Positions 16,629 through 25,340 of a stretch of 34,592 bases of DNA are shown here, one piece after another (within the stretch, counting starts at the first letter, position 1; each line of letters begins with the position of its first letter). This stretch comes from Anaerocolumna sp. Lineage in GTDB: Bacteria; Bacillota; Clostridia; Lachnospirales; Lachnospiraceae. A program made the translations under genes and the position numbers. The DNA lies in assembly GCA_029239975.1 (NCBI GenBank), contig JARBTX010000040.1, positions 1 through 34,592 of the forward strand. Direction: 5' to 3'. The notes beneath the pieces are model-generated. The model did no database searches and was not told the origin of the DNA. It was given only the letters and a program-made list of their open reading frames with translations.

Positions 16629-17969
16629 ATGAAAAACATCACTTGGATTAGTTCGACTGAAAATGAAGCATGGCAAACAGAAACTTCAACTATAACTAAA
16701 ACTACAGGTAGATTATATGTAGAAACCACTGGCGAAACAGACCAGATTATGGATGGCTTTGGGGGTTGTTTTAATGAATTAGGATGGATTGCTTTAAACA
16801 AAGCAAATTTAGATGAAAGAAAAAAAGTATTTGATAATTTATTTGGAAACGACGGATGTGATTTTAGTTTCTGCCGTATGCCGGTTGGTGCAAATGACTT
16901 TTCGGAACGTTGGTATAGTTACAATGAAACACCAGATGACTACCAGATGGATCATTTTTCAATTAGGCGGGACTATGATTATTTAATACCATATATAAAA
17001 GAAGCTAAGAAAGTTAAAAGTGAATTTAAAATGTTTGCTTCCCCTTGGAGTCCTCCTACCTGGATGAAAGAAAGACCTGTATATAATACTGGCGCACCAT
17101 TACGTATGGAGCCTGAGGTATTATCCTCTTATGCTTTATATTTTGAAAAGTTTATACGTGCTTATGCAAACGAAGATATTACAATACATCAGATTCATGT
17201 GCAAAATGAGCCATTTGCTAACCAAAACTTTCCTTCTTGTTTATGGAAACCTGAGCAATTTAGAACATTTATAGGCGAGTACTTAGGACCACATTTTAAA
17301 GCTGCTGGTCTAGATACAGAAATCTGGCTAGGTACATTAAATGGACCATGTGAAGCTTCCTTTCCTAATCAAGGACCGTTAGCACCAGATTCTAATTATG
17401 AGCGATATGTCAGCAGTATTTTATATGATGAAAAAGCATCTGAGTTTATAAAAGGTGTTGGATATCAATGGGACGGAAAAACTGCAATAGATAAAACCCA
17501 TCAAGACTTCCCTGATTTAAAACTTATGCAAACAGAAAGTGAATGTGGTATGGGATCTAATGATTGGAGACATGCTGAATATATTTTCAGCCTTATAAAT
17601 CACTATTGTCGTTACGGTTCAAGTGCTTATATCTATTGGAATATAGCCTTAGAGCAAGGTGGCTTAAGTACCTGGGGATGGCCACAAAATAGCTTAGTAA
17701 CCGTGAATCCAGATGGTACAATTACATACAATCCAGAGTTCTATGTAATGAAGCATTTTTCCTATGCTGTTAAACCTGGCGCTATCTATCTAAAAGTTAA
17801 GGGTCCATGGGCATCTGCTTCCAGTGTTTTTATTAATCCTGATGGTAGTATTGCAGTTTTAGTTCAAAATGCACATCATGAAAAATATGATTTCACCTTC
17901 AACCATACTGGTGAAAGTTTTAGTACAACTCTACAACCTCATTCTTTGAATACTTTTATTATAAAATAA
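16629..17969 (+). CDS. GH30 family glycoside hydrolase (glucosylceramidase-like)
   Basis: The 446-residue enzyme has a (beta/alpha)8 barrel with the GH30 features: DGFGGCFNELGW near residue 42, ASPWSPPTWMK at 137-147, the acid/base Glu194 in VQNEP, and the nucleophile, probably Glu303 in MQTESECG. The C-terminal 60 residues form the small beta domain. There is no signal peptide, so it hydrolyses imported beta-linked oligosaccharides or glycosides in the cytoplasm; xylan-, glucan- and fucose-acting members exist, and the substrate cannot be decided here. AAGGAG precedes the ATG by six bases. Single gene, convergent with rubrerythrin-like protein 2. Confidence 0.92.
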   Translation: MKNITWISSTENEAWQTETSTITKTTGRLYVETTGETDQIMDGFGGCFNELGWIALNKANLDERKKVFDNLFGNDGCDFSFCRMPVGANDFSERWYSYNETPDDYQMDHFSIRRDYDYLIPYIKEAKKVKSEFKMFASPWSPPTWMKERPVYNTGAPLRMEPEVLSSYALYFEKFIRAYANEDITIHQIHVQNEPFANQNFPSCLWKPEQFRTFIGEYLGPHFKAAGLDTEIWLGTLNGPCEASFPNQGPLAPDSNYERYVSSILYDEKASEFIKGVGYQWDGKTAIDKTHQDFPDLKLMQTESECGMGSNDWRHAEYIFSLINHYCRYGSSAYIYWNIALEQGGLSTWGWPQNSLVTVNPDGTITYNPEFYVMKHFSYAVKPGAIYLKVKGPWASASSVFINPDGSIAVLVQNAHHEKYDFTFNHTGESFSTTLQPHSLNTFIIK

Positions 17970-17993
17970 TGTTACATTAATAACTCAATATAA

Positions 17994-18032
17994 AAGAGTG
18001 CGTAAACAGTAAAATCTAGTCTATGCACTCTT
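17994..18032. terminator. Bidirectional terminator between GH30 and rubrerythrin-like 2
   Basis: AAGAGTGC (17994-18001) pairs with GCACTCTT (18025-18032), plus TA/TA inside, with a long loop. On the minus strand it is followed by TTATAT after CTCTT, on the plus strand by AACAATC; it suits the minus gene better. Confidence 0.6.
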
Positions 18033-18041
18033 AACAATCTA

Positions 18042-18581
18042 CTAATGATCACTTTCATAAATCCTATAATAACCTTGTGGATAGCCACATACTGGACAAT
18101 AATTCGGAGCACAAATACCGCTTATAATATTTCCACACTTCATACAAATCCAAAGTTTTTCTTCTTCTCTACAAAAAACCCCATTATCATCTACTTGTTC
18201 AGACAATGTATAAAATAACGAATCATGGCCTGCTTCTATATTAGCCATACCATCAAATAATAATGCTATTTCGTGAAATCCTTCTTCTCTAGCAGTATCT
18301 GCATATTCTCTATATAACTTAGTACCTAGATTATTATTATTCTCATAGGCAGAAACCAAGTTGGACTCCGTATCTGGGATTTCTCCATTATTTAATACTT
18401 TTAGCCATGTAATTGCATGTTCTAAGTCATGTTGTGCTGTTTGTTTAAATATATCACTAATTTCAATATACTCTTGCTCTCTTGCTTTAAAAGCGTATAT
18501 AGAATTTCTTGAACTAGACATTAATTCTTGTTGATATGAATTTTGAATATTCTCATAGGTTTTACTACTTTGGAAATCCAT
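18042..18581 (-). CDS. Rubrerythrin-like protein 2, diverged diiron ligands
   Basis: A 179-residue paralog of the protein at 3559, starting MDFQSSKTYENIQN versus MDFTQSKTFINIQN and ending in the same rubredoxin-like knuckle (CMKC, 12 residues, CPVC). Helix 1 keeps its Glu (QQEL) and helix 4 keeps ExxH (EAGH). Helix 2 reads DLEH, with Asp in place of the bridging Glu, and helix 3 reads LGTKLY where active rubrerythrins have EW-T-E/D-MY, so both helix-3 acids are gone. Peroxidase activity is therefore doubtful. The start is the ATG at 18581, five bases after GGGGG. Single gene between a terminator and a hairpin. Confidence 0.85.
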   Translation of the reverse strand: MDFQSSKTYENIQNSYQQELMSSSRNSIYAFKAREQEYIEISDIFKQTAQHDLEHAITWLKVLNNGEIPDTESNLVSAYENNNNLGTKLYREYADTAREEGFHEIALLFDGMANIEAGHDSLFYTLSEQVDDNGVFCREEEKLWICMKCGNIISGICAPNYCPVCGYPQGYYRIYESDH

Positions 18582-18662
18582 ATAAACCCCCAAAAAAACT
18601 TATATCTTATGGTATTCAATAATTTATTTTTTGTGAGTCTAGTTATAATTTAATTCGCCAAG

Positions 18663-18697
18663 ACAATACGCCGAGCTAATACTGCTCTGCGTATTGT
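18663..18697. terminator. GC-richer hairpin after the mannosidase operon
   Basis: ACAATACGC (18663-18671) pairs with GCGTATTGT (18689-18697), one mismatch, then GAGC/GCTC and a seven-base loop. It lies beyond the stop of the small membrane protein. T-rich sequence follows only on the plus side, so it is a likely but not certain terminator. Confidence 0.5.
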
Positions 18698-18757
18698 TAT
18701 TTGTTATTTATTTAGATATCTTTGTGAAATAAAGCGTAACAACAAAAACTGATACTT

Positions 18758-18988
18758 TTACTTGGAAGATTTCTTGTATTTATTATTACACGATAGAACT
18801 ATAGTTATATTTGCACATAAAATTGTAATGGTACACCAAAGTGATGTAACGGCAGTGGCAGTTGGTTTTGAGTTAACAATTGCATATCTAAGATTTATTA
18901 CAGAATTAATTACTGCAACCAAGCAAATAATAACAGCAAATAAAGAAATAATTAATGATATTTTCGTTTTTTTAGCCTTACCTTTCAT
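18758..18988 (-). CDS. Small two-helix membrane protein coupled to the mannosidase
   Basis: A 76-residue peptide of unknown family with a basic start (MKGKAKKTK), membrane segments at about 10-32 (ISLIISLFAVIICLVAVINSV) and 46-66 (VTSLWCTITILCANITIVLSC), and a basic tail (NNKYKKSSK). Its ATG overlaps the mannosidase stop as ATGA, and GAGGGTG inside the end of the mannosidase gene serves as ribosome site, so translation is probably coupled. The topology would place both ends in the cytoplasm. No function can be assigned. Confidence 0.6.
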   Translation of the reverse strand: MKGKAKKTKISLIISLFAVIICLVAVINSVINLRYAIVNSKPTATAVTSLWCTITILCANITIVLSCNNKYKKSSK

Positions 18989-21591
18989 TTTGACACCCTC
19001 ATTAATAAGTTTATATCAAGAGATGGGTTTAAGCTCCTTATATAAGGAATAAAACTTTCATTGCTTTCCGTCTTAACCACTATTACTTTTTTCTGTCCTG
19101 GAAAAAGGTCAAAATCATTATCAGAATAGTCCACACCATCCACTTTTTCAAGGTGTAGCATCCATACAAATCGATTTGAATTAAGTTCAATTTCTAAAAG
19201 ATCATTTCTTTGCTTACTTATGGAACATGTTACTTTGGCTTTTGTTAGTTTTAAATCTTTGTATGGAGCAAAAAAGTATCTATTCTCATTGATTAAAGCA
19301 CCATCTGACATAATTCTAGTATACAAAATTGTATTCTCTGGTTCCTTAATACATCCCTTAAGATCAATTGTCATGACTTTCTCAGAAGCATTGGAAGCTA
19401 CCTTACCTATAAAGGAATCTTCTTTTAGTTTTTCTCCTGTAAAAGTCATAATTACATAATCCATCTTAATCTCAACATCGGTTAGGGTATCATTGATAGC
19501 CCATAATGTAAGTGGCTCTGGTTCTCCTAAAAAGTGATTACGGTATTGTAACATTCCTTCAAAGTTTTGAACCTCATAACCTCTGATTGCACATGTAATT
19601 GGTGACATGGATCTACGTAAGTAATAATAGATTGGTTTTTCATCCATATAATAATCGATAATCGACCAATTATTAATTCCGTAGGAATCTCCTAACGTCC
19701 AGAATAACAGACCGGAACAAACAAACTTTCTAGCACGGAATTCATCATAAATATGCCGTATAATCTCAGCTTGTATCACCTGGCTTCTTAACACGTATTC
19801 TTCTAAGGTAAATTGATGGTAATCTCCAAAATACTTCTCTACAACCATATTTAATAATTTATGTTCAGAAGAAGAATTACAATGATGAAACCAAACTTCA
19901 GAATCCACATCTTGATATTCAGGTGAAATACATTTTTTAATAGAAGTCAAACTCATAGCACCAATGATACCAAATTCGCTAAGAAACTTAAGATTAAAGT
20001 CAGTAAATCTCCATAAATCCATGTAATGCTCATAATTAGGGCGATGGGTAAAATGCCATATATGCTGATCCCCTTCTTCAAAATCGGTTGGCTCTTTTCC
20101 ACCATAGGGACTACTTTCACGGTAGATGACATTCTTATTATATGTTTCAACTAAGGAAGGAAGTAATTCTTCATATAATTTTCTCCCATACCAAGGCATT
20201 TCAGGGTTCCATTTTTTAGCAGATAGATACATCTCCTGAACTTCATTATTTCCTGACCAGCCAATTAAGCTTGTATGATTTCGCAATCGTATTATTGCAG
20301 CGGTTGCTTCTTTTTTAATTTCTGTGTAAAATTCACTATCATGGTCTGGATAATAACCACAAGCAAACATAAAATCATGCCATACCATAATACCCATTTT
20401 ATCGCAGGTGGACATAAATTCTTCACTCTCATAGATTCCGCCACCCCACACTCGAATCATGTTCATATTACAATCTGCTGCCTTTTCAATGAGAGCCTTA
20501 GAACGTTCTGGGGTAATACGTCCGTATAAGCAATCGGAAGGAACATGATTTGCACCTTTACAAAAGATTGGTTCTCCATTTACCATGAAGGTAAATCCTT
20601 TTTCTTCTTCATTTAATTTTTCTTGACGAATTTCAATAGCACGTATACCATGAAAGCGTTCCATACGATCGATTATATTCTGATTCGTATCTAGTAATGT
20701 GAATATGATATGATAAAGGTATGGTCTGCCACATCCATTAGGCCACCAAAGCTTAACAGAATCCAATTTAATACTCATCGTAGTTACATCACAATCAACT
20801 GGTATCATACAATCTATCACTTTTCTATCATTCGTCTCAAACCGTTCATCGGAATATATCTCACACTTAAGGGTATAATTCTCCTTAATTATCTTATCTA
20901 CCCTAATTTCAGCAGAAAGGGTTACAGCTTCTCCTTCAACTATATCCTGGCTACTAGCCTCGTACACATAAGCATCCACAAGATAAGCTTTCTTATAACA
21001 TGAAACTGTAACATCTCTCCATATCCCACAGGTTGGTAACCATATTGTCCAATCCCATCCATATACGAATTGTGGTTTACGCATCCATACTCGGTATGGT
21101 TGATCATTGTTCCACATCTTTCCCATTAACTCCATGGGCTTATTCTTAACTTTTTCGATACCTTCATCGATACGCACTACAACAGTATTGTGTCCTACTT
21201 CTATAACATCCGTAATATCAAAAGAAACTTCATAAAAAGCGTTATTATGATTTCCGATATACCTACCATTTACCCATATATCAGCAGTAAGATCTAATCC
21301 ACCAAATGTAATCATTACTTTATCTGTCATTTCTTCTTTCTTTATTTCAAAGTTCTTAACAAACCAGAATTCGTAATTCTCCAACCATTTGCAATTTTTG
21401 CTATTCATATCAATGAGTGGATCTTTTATAATTCCTGCATCTACCAATGCAGTATGTACATCACCTGGAACCTTGCATGGAGTTGTAGCATTCTTTATTG
21501 CATGCTCTAACTCTCCCTTTCCTATCTCACACCAGTATAAGTTCCATTGGCCATTTAATGAGATATCTACTTTCTGAACGTCTTTCGTCAT
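18985..21591 (-). CDS. GH2 family beta-mannosidase
   Basis: The 868-residue exo-enzyme releases beta-D-mannose from the non-reducing end of manno-oligosaccharides. The order is: sugar-binding jelly roll (about 1-200, with GQWNLYW and WVNGRYIG), immunoglobulin-like domain (to about 320), TIM barrel (about 330-640), and C-terminal Ig-like domains. Acid/base Glu450 is in WSGNNEVQE and the nucleophile Glu539 in LSEFG; VWGGGIYE and MVWHDFMFAC are typical of the mannosidase branch of GH2. There is no signal peptide, so it acts on imported mannan fragments. AGGAG precedes the ATG. It is the first gene of a two-gene unit with the small membrane protein, with a promoter-like sequence at 21631-21659. 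Confidence 0.93.
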   Translation of the reverse strand: MTKDVQKVDISLNGQWNLYWCEIGKGELEHAIKNATTPCKVPGDVHTALVDAGIIKDPLIDMNSKNCKWLENYEFWFVKNFEIKKEEMTDKVMITFGGLDLTADIWVNGRYIGNHNNAFYEVSFDITDVIEVGHNTVVVRIDEGIEKVKNKPMELMGKMWNNDQPYRVWMRKPQFVYGWDWTIWLPTCGIWRDVTVSCYKKAYLVDAYVYEASSQDIVEGEAVTLSAEIRVDKIIKENYTLKCEIYSDERFETNDRKVIDCMIPVDCDVTTMSIKLDSVKLWWPNGCGRPYLYHIIFTLLDTNQNIIDRMERFHGIRAIEIRQEKLNEEEKGFTFMVNGEPIFCKGANHVPSDCLYGRITPERSKALIEKAADCNMNMIRVWGGGIYESEEFMSTCDKMGIMVWHDFMFACGYYPDHDSEFYTEIKKEATAAIIRLRNHTSLIGWSGNNEVQEMYLSAKKWNPEMPWYGRKLYEELLPSLVETYNKNVIYRESSPYGGKEPTDFEEGDQHIWHFTHRPNYEHYMDLWRFTDFNLKFLSEFGIIGAMSLTSIKKCISPEYQDVDSEVWFHHCNSSSEHKLLNMVVEKYFGDYHQFTLEEYVLRSQVIQAEIIRHIYDEFRARKFVCSGLLFWTLGDSYGINNWSIIDYYMDEKPIYYYLRRSMSPITCAIRGYEVQNFEGMLQYRNHFLGEPEPLTLWAINDTLTDVEIKMDYVIMTFTGEKLKEDSFIGKVASNASEKVMTIDLKGCIKEPENTILYTRIMSDGALINENRYFFAPYKDLKLTKAKVTCSISKQRNDLLEIELNSNRFVWMLHLEKVDGVDYSDNDFDLFPGQKKVIVVKTESNESFIPYIRSLNPSLDINLLMRVSK

Positions 21592-21630
21592 ATTCTTCTC
21601 CTATTTTGCTCATTTATTATAAGTTCTTTT

Positions 21631-21659
21631 ATATTAAAATCCTCTTTTCCGATTAACAA
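21631..21659 (-). promoter_or_regulatory. Candidate promoter of the mannosidase operon
   Basis: On the minus strand TTGTTA (complement of 21654-21659), a 17-base spacer and TAATAT (complement of 21631-21636). The predicted start lies about 30 bases before the gene. Both boxes match the sigma-A consensus at four of six positions. Confidence 0.4.
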
Positions 21660-21770
21660 ATTATGTAATAATTCTACTACATTTCGGTAAATTTGGCTAT
21701 TGATAATATTATGTTACAATAAAAAGCTTAATAGAGATATTAAAGATTATAATGTTAAAAGATTACATGG

Positions 21771-21804
21771 AAAAGCAACTATATCACCTAATATAGCTGC
21801 TTTT
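21771..21804. terminator. Hairpin after the methyltransferase-TPR gene
   Basis: AAAAGCA (21771-21777) pairs with TGCTTTT (21798-21804), one mismatch, then CTATAT/ATATAG and a six-base loop. It lies about 50 bases beyond the stop of the gene at 21852. It lacks a T-run on the minus side, so terminator function is only likely. The bases between it and the stop codon are a run of TATTAAATTT-like repeats. Confidence 0.4.
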
Positions 21805-21851
21805 GAATTAAAATTTATTAAATTTTGTATTAAATTTCATATTAAATTATT

Positions 21852-23474
21852 TTACAATTCATCCATTAAATTTCTAAGATTTATACTTTCTTCAAAGTTA
21901 TTATCAATACCAAGTGATTTATCTATATAATCCATAGCTTTCTCGAACTCTTGCAAATTGTAATAGCAAAGTGCAATTTCATAATAAATTCCTGCATCTT
22001 CACCATAAAATTCTATGGAAGACTGAAATAACAAGGTGGCTTCATTATCAAACCCATAATAACCTAATAATGTTCCTAAACAATAGGATAAATTCTCTTC
22101 TTCACCAATAGGAAAATAGTGCTCCCAAACATTCATAATTGCAGATATGAATTCATCTTCTGGAAAATTTTCTTCCTTTGCTATTCTTTCAAGGAAGGTG
22201 TTATAGAATTCAAGGAAGGTTCTAGCATCCCAATTAGTATACCTTAAGAAAGTTAACAACTCCTTCGTTGAAAGAGATTTATTTAACGGTACAATTGCTT
22301 TTTTCATGGTATAAAAATCATCTGGTCCTATACTTTCAATAATCTCGTGATAAGACATCTTAGTTTCAACAAAATTATGGGAACGATTACTTAATAAAAA
22401 TAAAGACATTGTAACATTTTCGTGGTCATATATACTATGAATTGCTTTTCCGCCAAGACCTATAAAATATAATTCCATAGCATGAAAATTAACGGTTAGT
22501 GATATAGAGCCATGTTTTGATAAATATGGATGATAATTTTTATCCATAGATACTGCATTACGGTAACCTTTATCTGTTGAAATTAATACAATATCATCAT
22601 GAAATAGTTCTATCAATCTTTTCATACATCTTAGAGCAATAATTGGCATGGAAAAGGCGGTATCTTCCATACACTCATTATAATGTATAAGAATGTTATT
22701 ATAGTTACTATCTTCATAATAATTACTATTTTCTAGTAGTTTGTCGGTATAATAGTAATCTAACCCTGCAAGGATGGATTTATCATTAGGATCTGCCTGT
22801 TCACTTTTTTTAGTTATTGATATTAAACCTTCATGAAGTTCTCCATTATTTACGTAAAATGTATCTTGTGGAAGACTATCAAATGTATAATTAGCAAATA
22901 AGATTAATGGATTTTTAAGATTACCTTTCTTTAAAATTTCACCACTATATCTTAATCGCAATTCTTCATCACAGGTCATGTCAAAAGTTGCACAATCCAG
23001 TATTCCATTTTCAAAATATGGTTTTAAAAAGCTATGATTTTGCCAGTACAAAACATTTCTATCCGCTAGGTCTGTAATGATATATTTAAACTTTAACCCC
23101 TTTAGAGATGAATTATCAACCATCTTTAAAAACCTCTTAAGAAACGTATACGTAAATCGTCCAACACCTGCTGCAAGTTCCATGATATATATTGTAGTAC
23201 TTTTATCGAAATCATCACTATATGTTATATCCCTACAATACCCGAATACGGTTTTTGCATAAAGGTTCGCAATATATGGATTGGTTGTAATATATTGCGG
23301 TACAATTCCTTTGATCCAAGCTTCAGGCCCTTGATTTGCATAAAAATCTGTCTGCAATCTCCAAACCATGGACTTCGATAAAGGCATTTTGTCTTCGAGA
23401 AGAACTCCTAAAGTTTCTATATCATCTGGCTTAAATTGCCTTTTAATGTTGTATTTTTTATTTGTTTTATCCAA
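21852..23474 (-). CDS. SAM-dependent methyltransferase-like protein with C-terminal TPR
   Basis: The 540-residue cytoplasmic protein begins with a helical region (FYANQGPEAWIKGIVPQYI), then a class I methyltransferase core whose motif I is MELAAGVGRF (98-107) followed by YIITDLADRNV and LFANYTFDSLPQDTF, reminiscent of the MidA/NDUFAF7 type. The end (about 445-535) has TPR helices, best seen in AGIYYEIALCYYNLQEFEKAMDYI split over two helices. Substrate unknown; in mitochondria the related NDUFAF7 methylates an arginine in a complex I subunit, which gives only a loose hint. The start is a TTG at 23474, seven bases after a strong GGAGGA; no ATG fits as well. Single gene. Confidence 0.72.
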   Translation of the reverse strand: MDKTNKKYNIKRQFKPDDIETLGVLLEDKMPLSKSMVWRLQTDFYANQGPEAWIKGIVPQYITTNPYIANLYAKTVFGYCRDITYSDDFDKSTTIYIMELAAGVGRFTYTFLKRFLKMVDNSSLKGLKFKYIITDLADRNVLYWQNHSFLKPYFENGILDCATFDMTCDEELRLRYSGEILKKGNLKNPLILFANYTFDSLPQDTFYVNNGELHEGLISITKKSEQADPNDKSILAGLDYYYTDKLLENSNYYEDSNYNNILIHYNECMEDTAFSMPIIALRCMKRLIELFHDDIVLISTDKGYRNAVSMDKNYHPYLSKHGSISLTVNFHAMELYFIGLGGKAIHSIYDHENVTMSLFLLSNRSHNFVETKMSYHEIIESIGPDDFYTMKKAIVPLNKSLSTKELLTFLRYTNWDARTFLEFYNTFLERIAKEENFPEDEFISAIMNVWEHYFPIGEEENLSYCLGTLLGYYGFDNEATLLFQSSIEFYGEDAGIYYEIALCYYNLQEFEKAMDYIDKSLGIDNNFEESINLRNLMDEL

Positions 23475-23732
23475 ACTATTTCCTCCTACATAAAATAAAC
23501 ATATCTATATAAATCAAATAACCACTATAAATAATCTGATGTAATAAAATCATATTATAGTTTTAAGCTTTGACATACTTTAAAATTATAAAAGCATTAT
23601 ACAACAAATAATAGGCAAAAACCACCATATACATAACAGTCTTCTAAAAAATAATAACATAAATAATATTTTTGTAGTCACAATCGTCATTTACAGTTAT
23701 ACTAACTATACTGAAACGAAACGGAGATAAAA

Positions 23733-25178
23733 ATGGAACTACACAATTTTGAACAATTTAACTTACAACCAGAGATTATAAAGACTCTAGAGTTTTTAAA
23801 ATATAATAAACCAACGAATATTCAACAGCTCGTTCTTCCACAAGCTCTTGCCGGGAAAGATTTATGGGTGAGATCACAAACTGGCAGTGGAAAGACCGCT
23901 GCTTTTGGCATTCCGATTTGTGAACGAATCGATTGGCTGCCAAATCACCCACAAGCATTGGTACTAGTACCAACAAGGGAATTAGCACTTCAAGTAGCTG
24001 AAGAACTAGGAAATATCGGTAAATTAAAACGACTTAAGGCATTACCTATCTTCGGAAAAGTTTCTATGGAAAGACAAGAACTAGAATTAAAACAAAAAAC
24101 TCATATGATAGTTGGAACTCCAGGCCGTGTTCGTGATCTTATCACGAAGGGAACATTACCTGTTGATGCGATCTCCCACCTAATTATTGATGAAGCGGAT
24201 GAAATGTTTCATATAGGACTAAAAGAACAAGTGGAAGATATTATTAAATTAATCCCAAAGAACCGTATTACTATGTTATTTTCTGCAACTTTAAATGATG
24301 ATATTAGGTCCCTTACGAAAACTTATATGATAGATCCAATAGAAATAACAATTCAAGAAGAAACAATACCGATAGAAAATATTACGCAACTCTCCTACCC
24401 GGTTGAAGAGCAGGACAAGTTAGAACTACTTCGAAAAGTTACTATCTATTATAAGCCTTCGAGCTGTATTATATTTGCAAACACCCAAGAAAAGGTAGAA
24501 ATGATTACCAAATATCTTACTCGCATGCACTACCCATGTTTCTGCTTACACGGTGCAATGCGACAAAAAGACCGGATTCACGTAATGAATGAATTTCGAT
24601 TAGGTGCATTTGGGTATCTCATTGCTACGGATGTGGCTGCAAGGGGTATTGATATTAATGACGTATCCTTGGTTATTAATTTTGATATATCAAGGGGAAA
24701 TGAAAATTATGTTCACCGTATTGGGCGTTGTGGTCGTCTAGGCTCTTCTGGATTAGCAATTACTTTTTTTACCACCAAAGAACAAAGTGTCATGGAACGG
24801 ATTATGGACTATACCGGTATTACAATCCCTGTAAATGATCCTAATAACCTTATAGTTACTAAGACAGATATGGATACTCATGAAATGAACTTAAATAAGC
24901 CAATTATTCTTAAAGAGAAGAAAGGCAAGGAATTAAATCAAACCATAACAAAACTCCATATCTATGCAGGAAAGAAGGATAAAATTAGAACAAATGAAAT
25001 CGTAGCCACTATATGTGGCATTGATGGCGTTACTGCAGAAGACATCGGTATCATTCAGATTCTAAAAGACGCAACTCAAGTTGAGATTTTAAACCATAAA
25101 GGAAATCTTGTGTTAGATGGAATAAAAGAAAAAACCATAAAAGGTAAAGTACGAAAAGTTAGAAAATGTACTAGGTGA
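23733..25178 (+). CDS. dbpA: DEAD-box RNA helicase of the DbpA/YxiN type
   Basis: The 481-residue ATP-dependent RNA helicase has the Q motif (NKPTNIQQ), Walker A SQTGSGKT (48-55), PTREL, DEAD (153-156), SAT (184-186), and the C-terminal RecA motifs ATDVAARGID and HRIGRCGR. Residues about 406-481 form a DbpA-type RNA-binding domain (KLHIYAGKKDKIR, GVTAEDIGIIQIL, KGKVRKVRK), which in DbpA and YxiN binds hairpin 92 of 23S rRNA and directs the helicase to 50S subunit assembly. GGAG precedes the ATG by six bases. Single gene; a large inverted repeat follows it. The long 258-base upstream gap shows no convincing sigma-A promoter to me. Confidence 0.92.
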   Translation: MELHNFEQFNLQPEIIKTLEFLKYNKPTNIQQLVLPQALAGKDLWVRSQTGSGKTAAFGIPICERIDWLPNHPQALVLVPTRELALQVAEELGNIGKLKRLKALPIFGKVSMERQELELKQKTHMIVGTPGRVRDLITKGTLPVDAISHLIIDEADEMFHIGLKEQVEDIIKLIPKNRITMLFSATLNDDIRSLTKTYMIDPIEITIQEETIPIENITQLSYPVEEQDKLELLRKVTIYYKPSSCIIFANTQEKVEMITKYLTRMHYPCFCLHGAMRQKDRIHVMNEFRLGAFGYLIATDVAARGIDINDVSLVINFDISRGNENYVHRIGRCGRLGSSGLAITFFTTKEQSVMERIMDYTGITIPVNDPNNLIVTKTDMDTHEMNLNKPIILKEKKGKELNQTITKLHIYAGKKDKIRTNEIVATICGIDGVTAEDIGIIQILKDATQVEILNHKGNLVLDGIKEKTIKGKVRKVRKCTR

Positions 25179-25194
25179 GAATAGGTACAAATCT

Positions 25195-25315
25195 AAACAA
25201 AAGCTACAATCCAAATAGTTATCTCTTCACCTAGAATAGACTTTAAATAGACATTTGAAGTATTTAAAATCTATACTTTGTGAATCAATAATCAATGGAT
25301 TATAGCTTTTTGTTT
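25195..25315. terminator. Long nested inverted repeat between convergent genes
   Basis: Outer arms AAACAAAAGCTACAATCC (25195-25212) and GGATTATAGCTTTTTGTTT (25297-25315) pair with one mismatch and one extra T. Inside is a second hairpin, TAGA-C-TTTAAATA (25237-25249) with TATTTAAA-A-TCTA (25261-25273). T-rich ends on both strands suit a bidirectional terminator for the helicase and the leucine-rich-repeat gene, although the 84-base centre is unusually large. Confidence 0.55.
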
Positions 25316-25340
25316 CGTGAATAATCACCATTTTATTAAT

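Noticed and set aside
23570-23603. TTGACA with TATAAA or TATACA as helicase promoter
   Set aside because: The spacers are 11 and 22 bases, outside the range for sigma-A.
25195-25315. Insertion-sequence ends
   Set aside because: No transposase and no target duplication beside the arms; kept as a structural repeat or terminator only.
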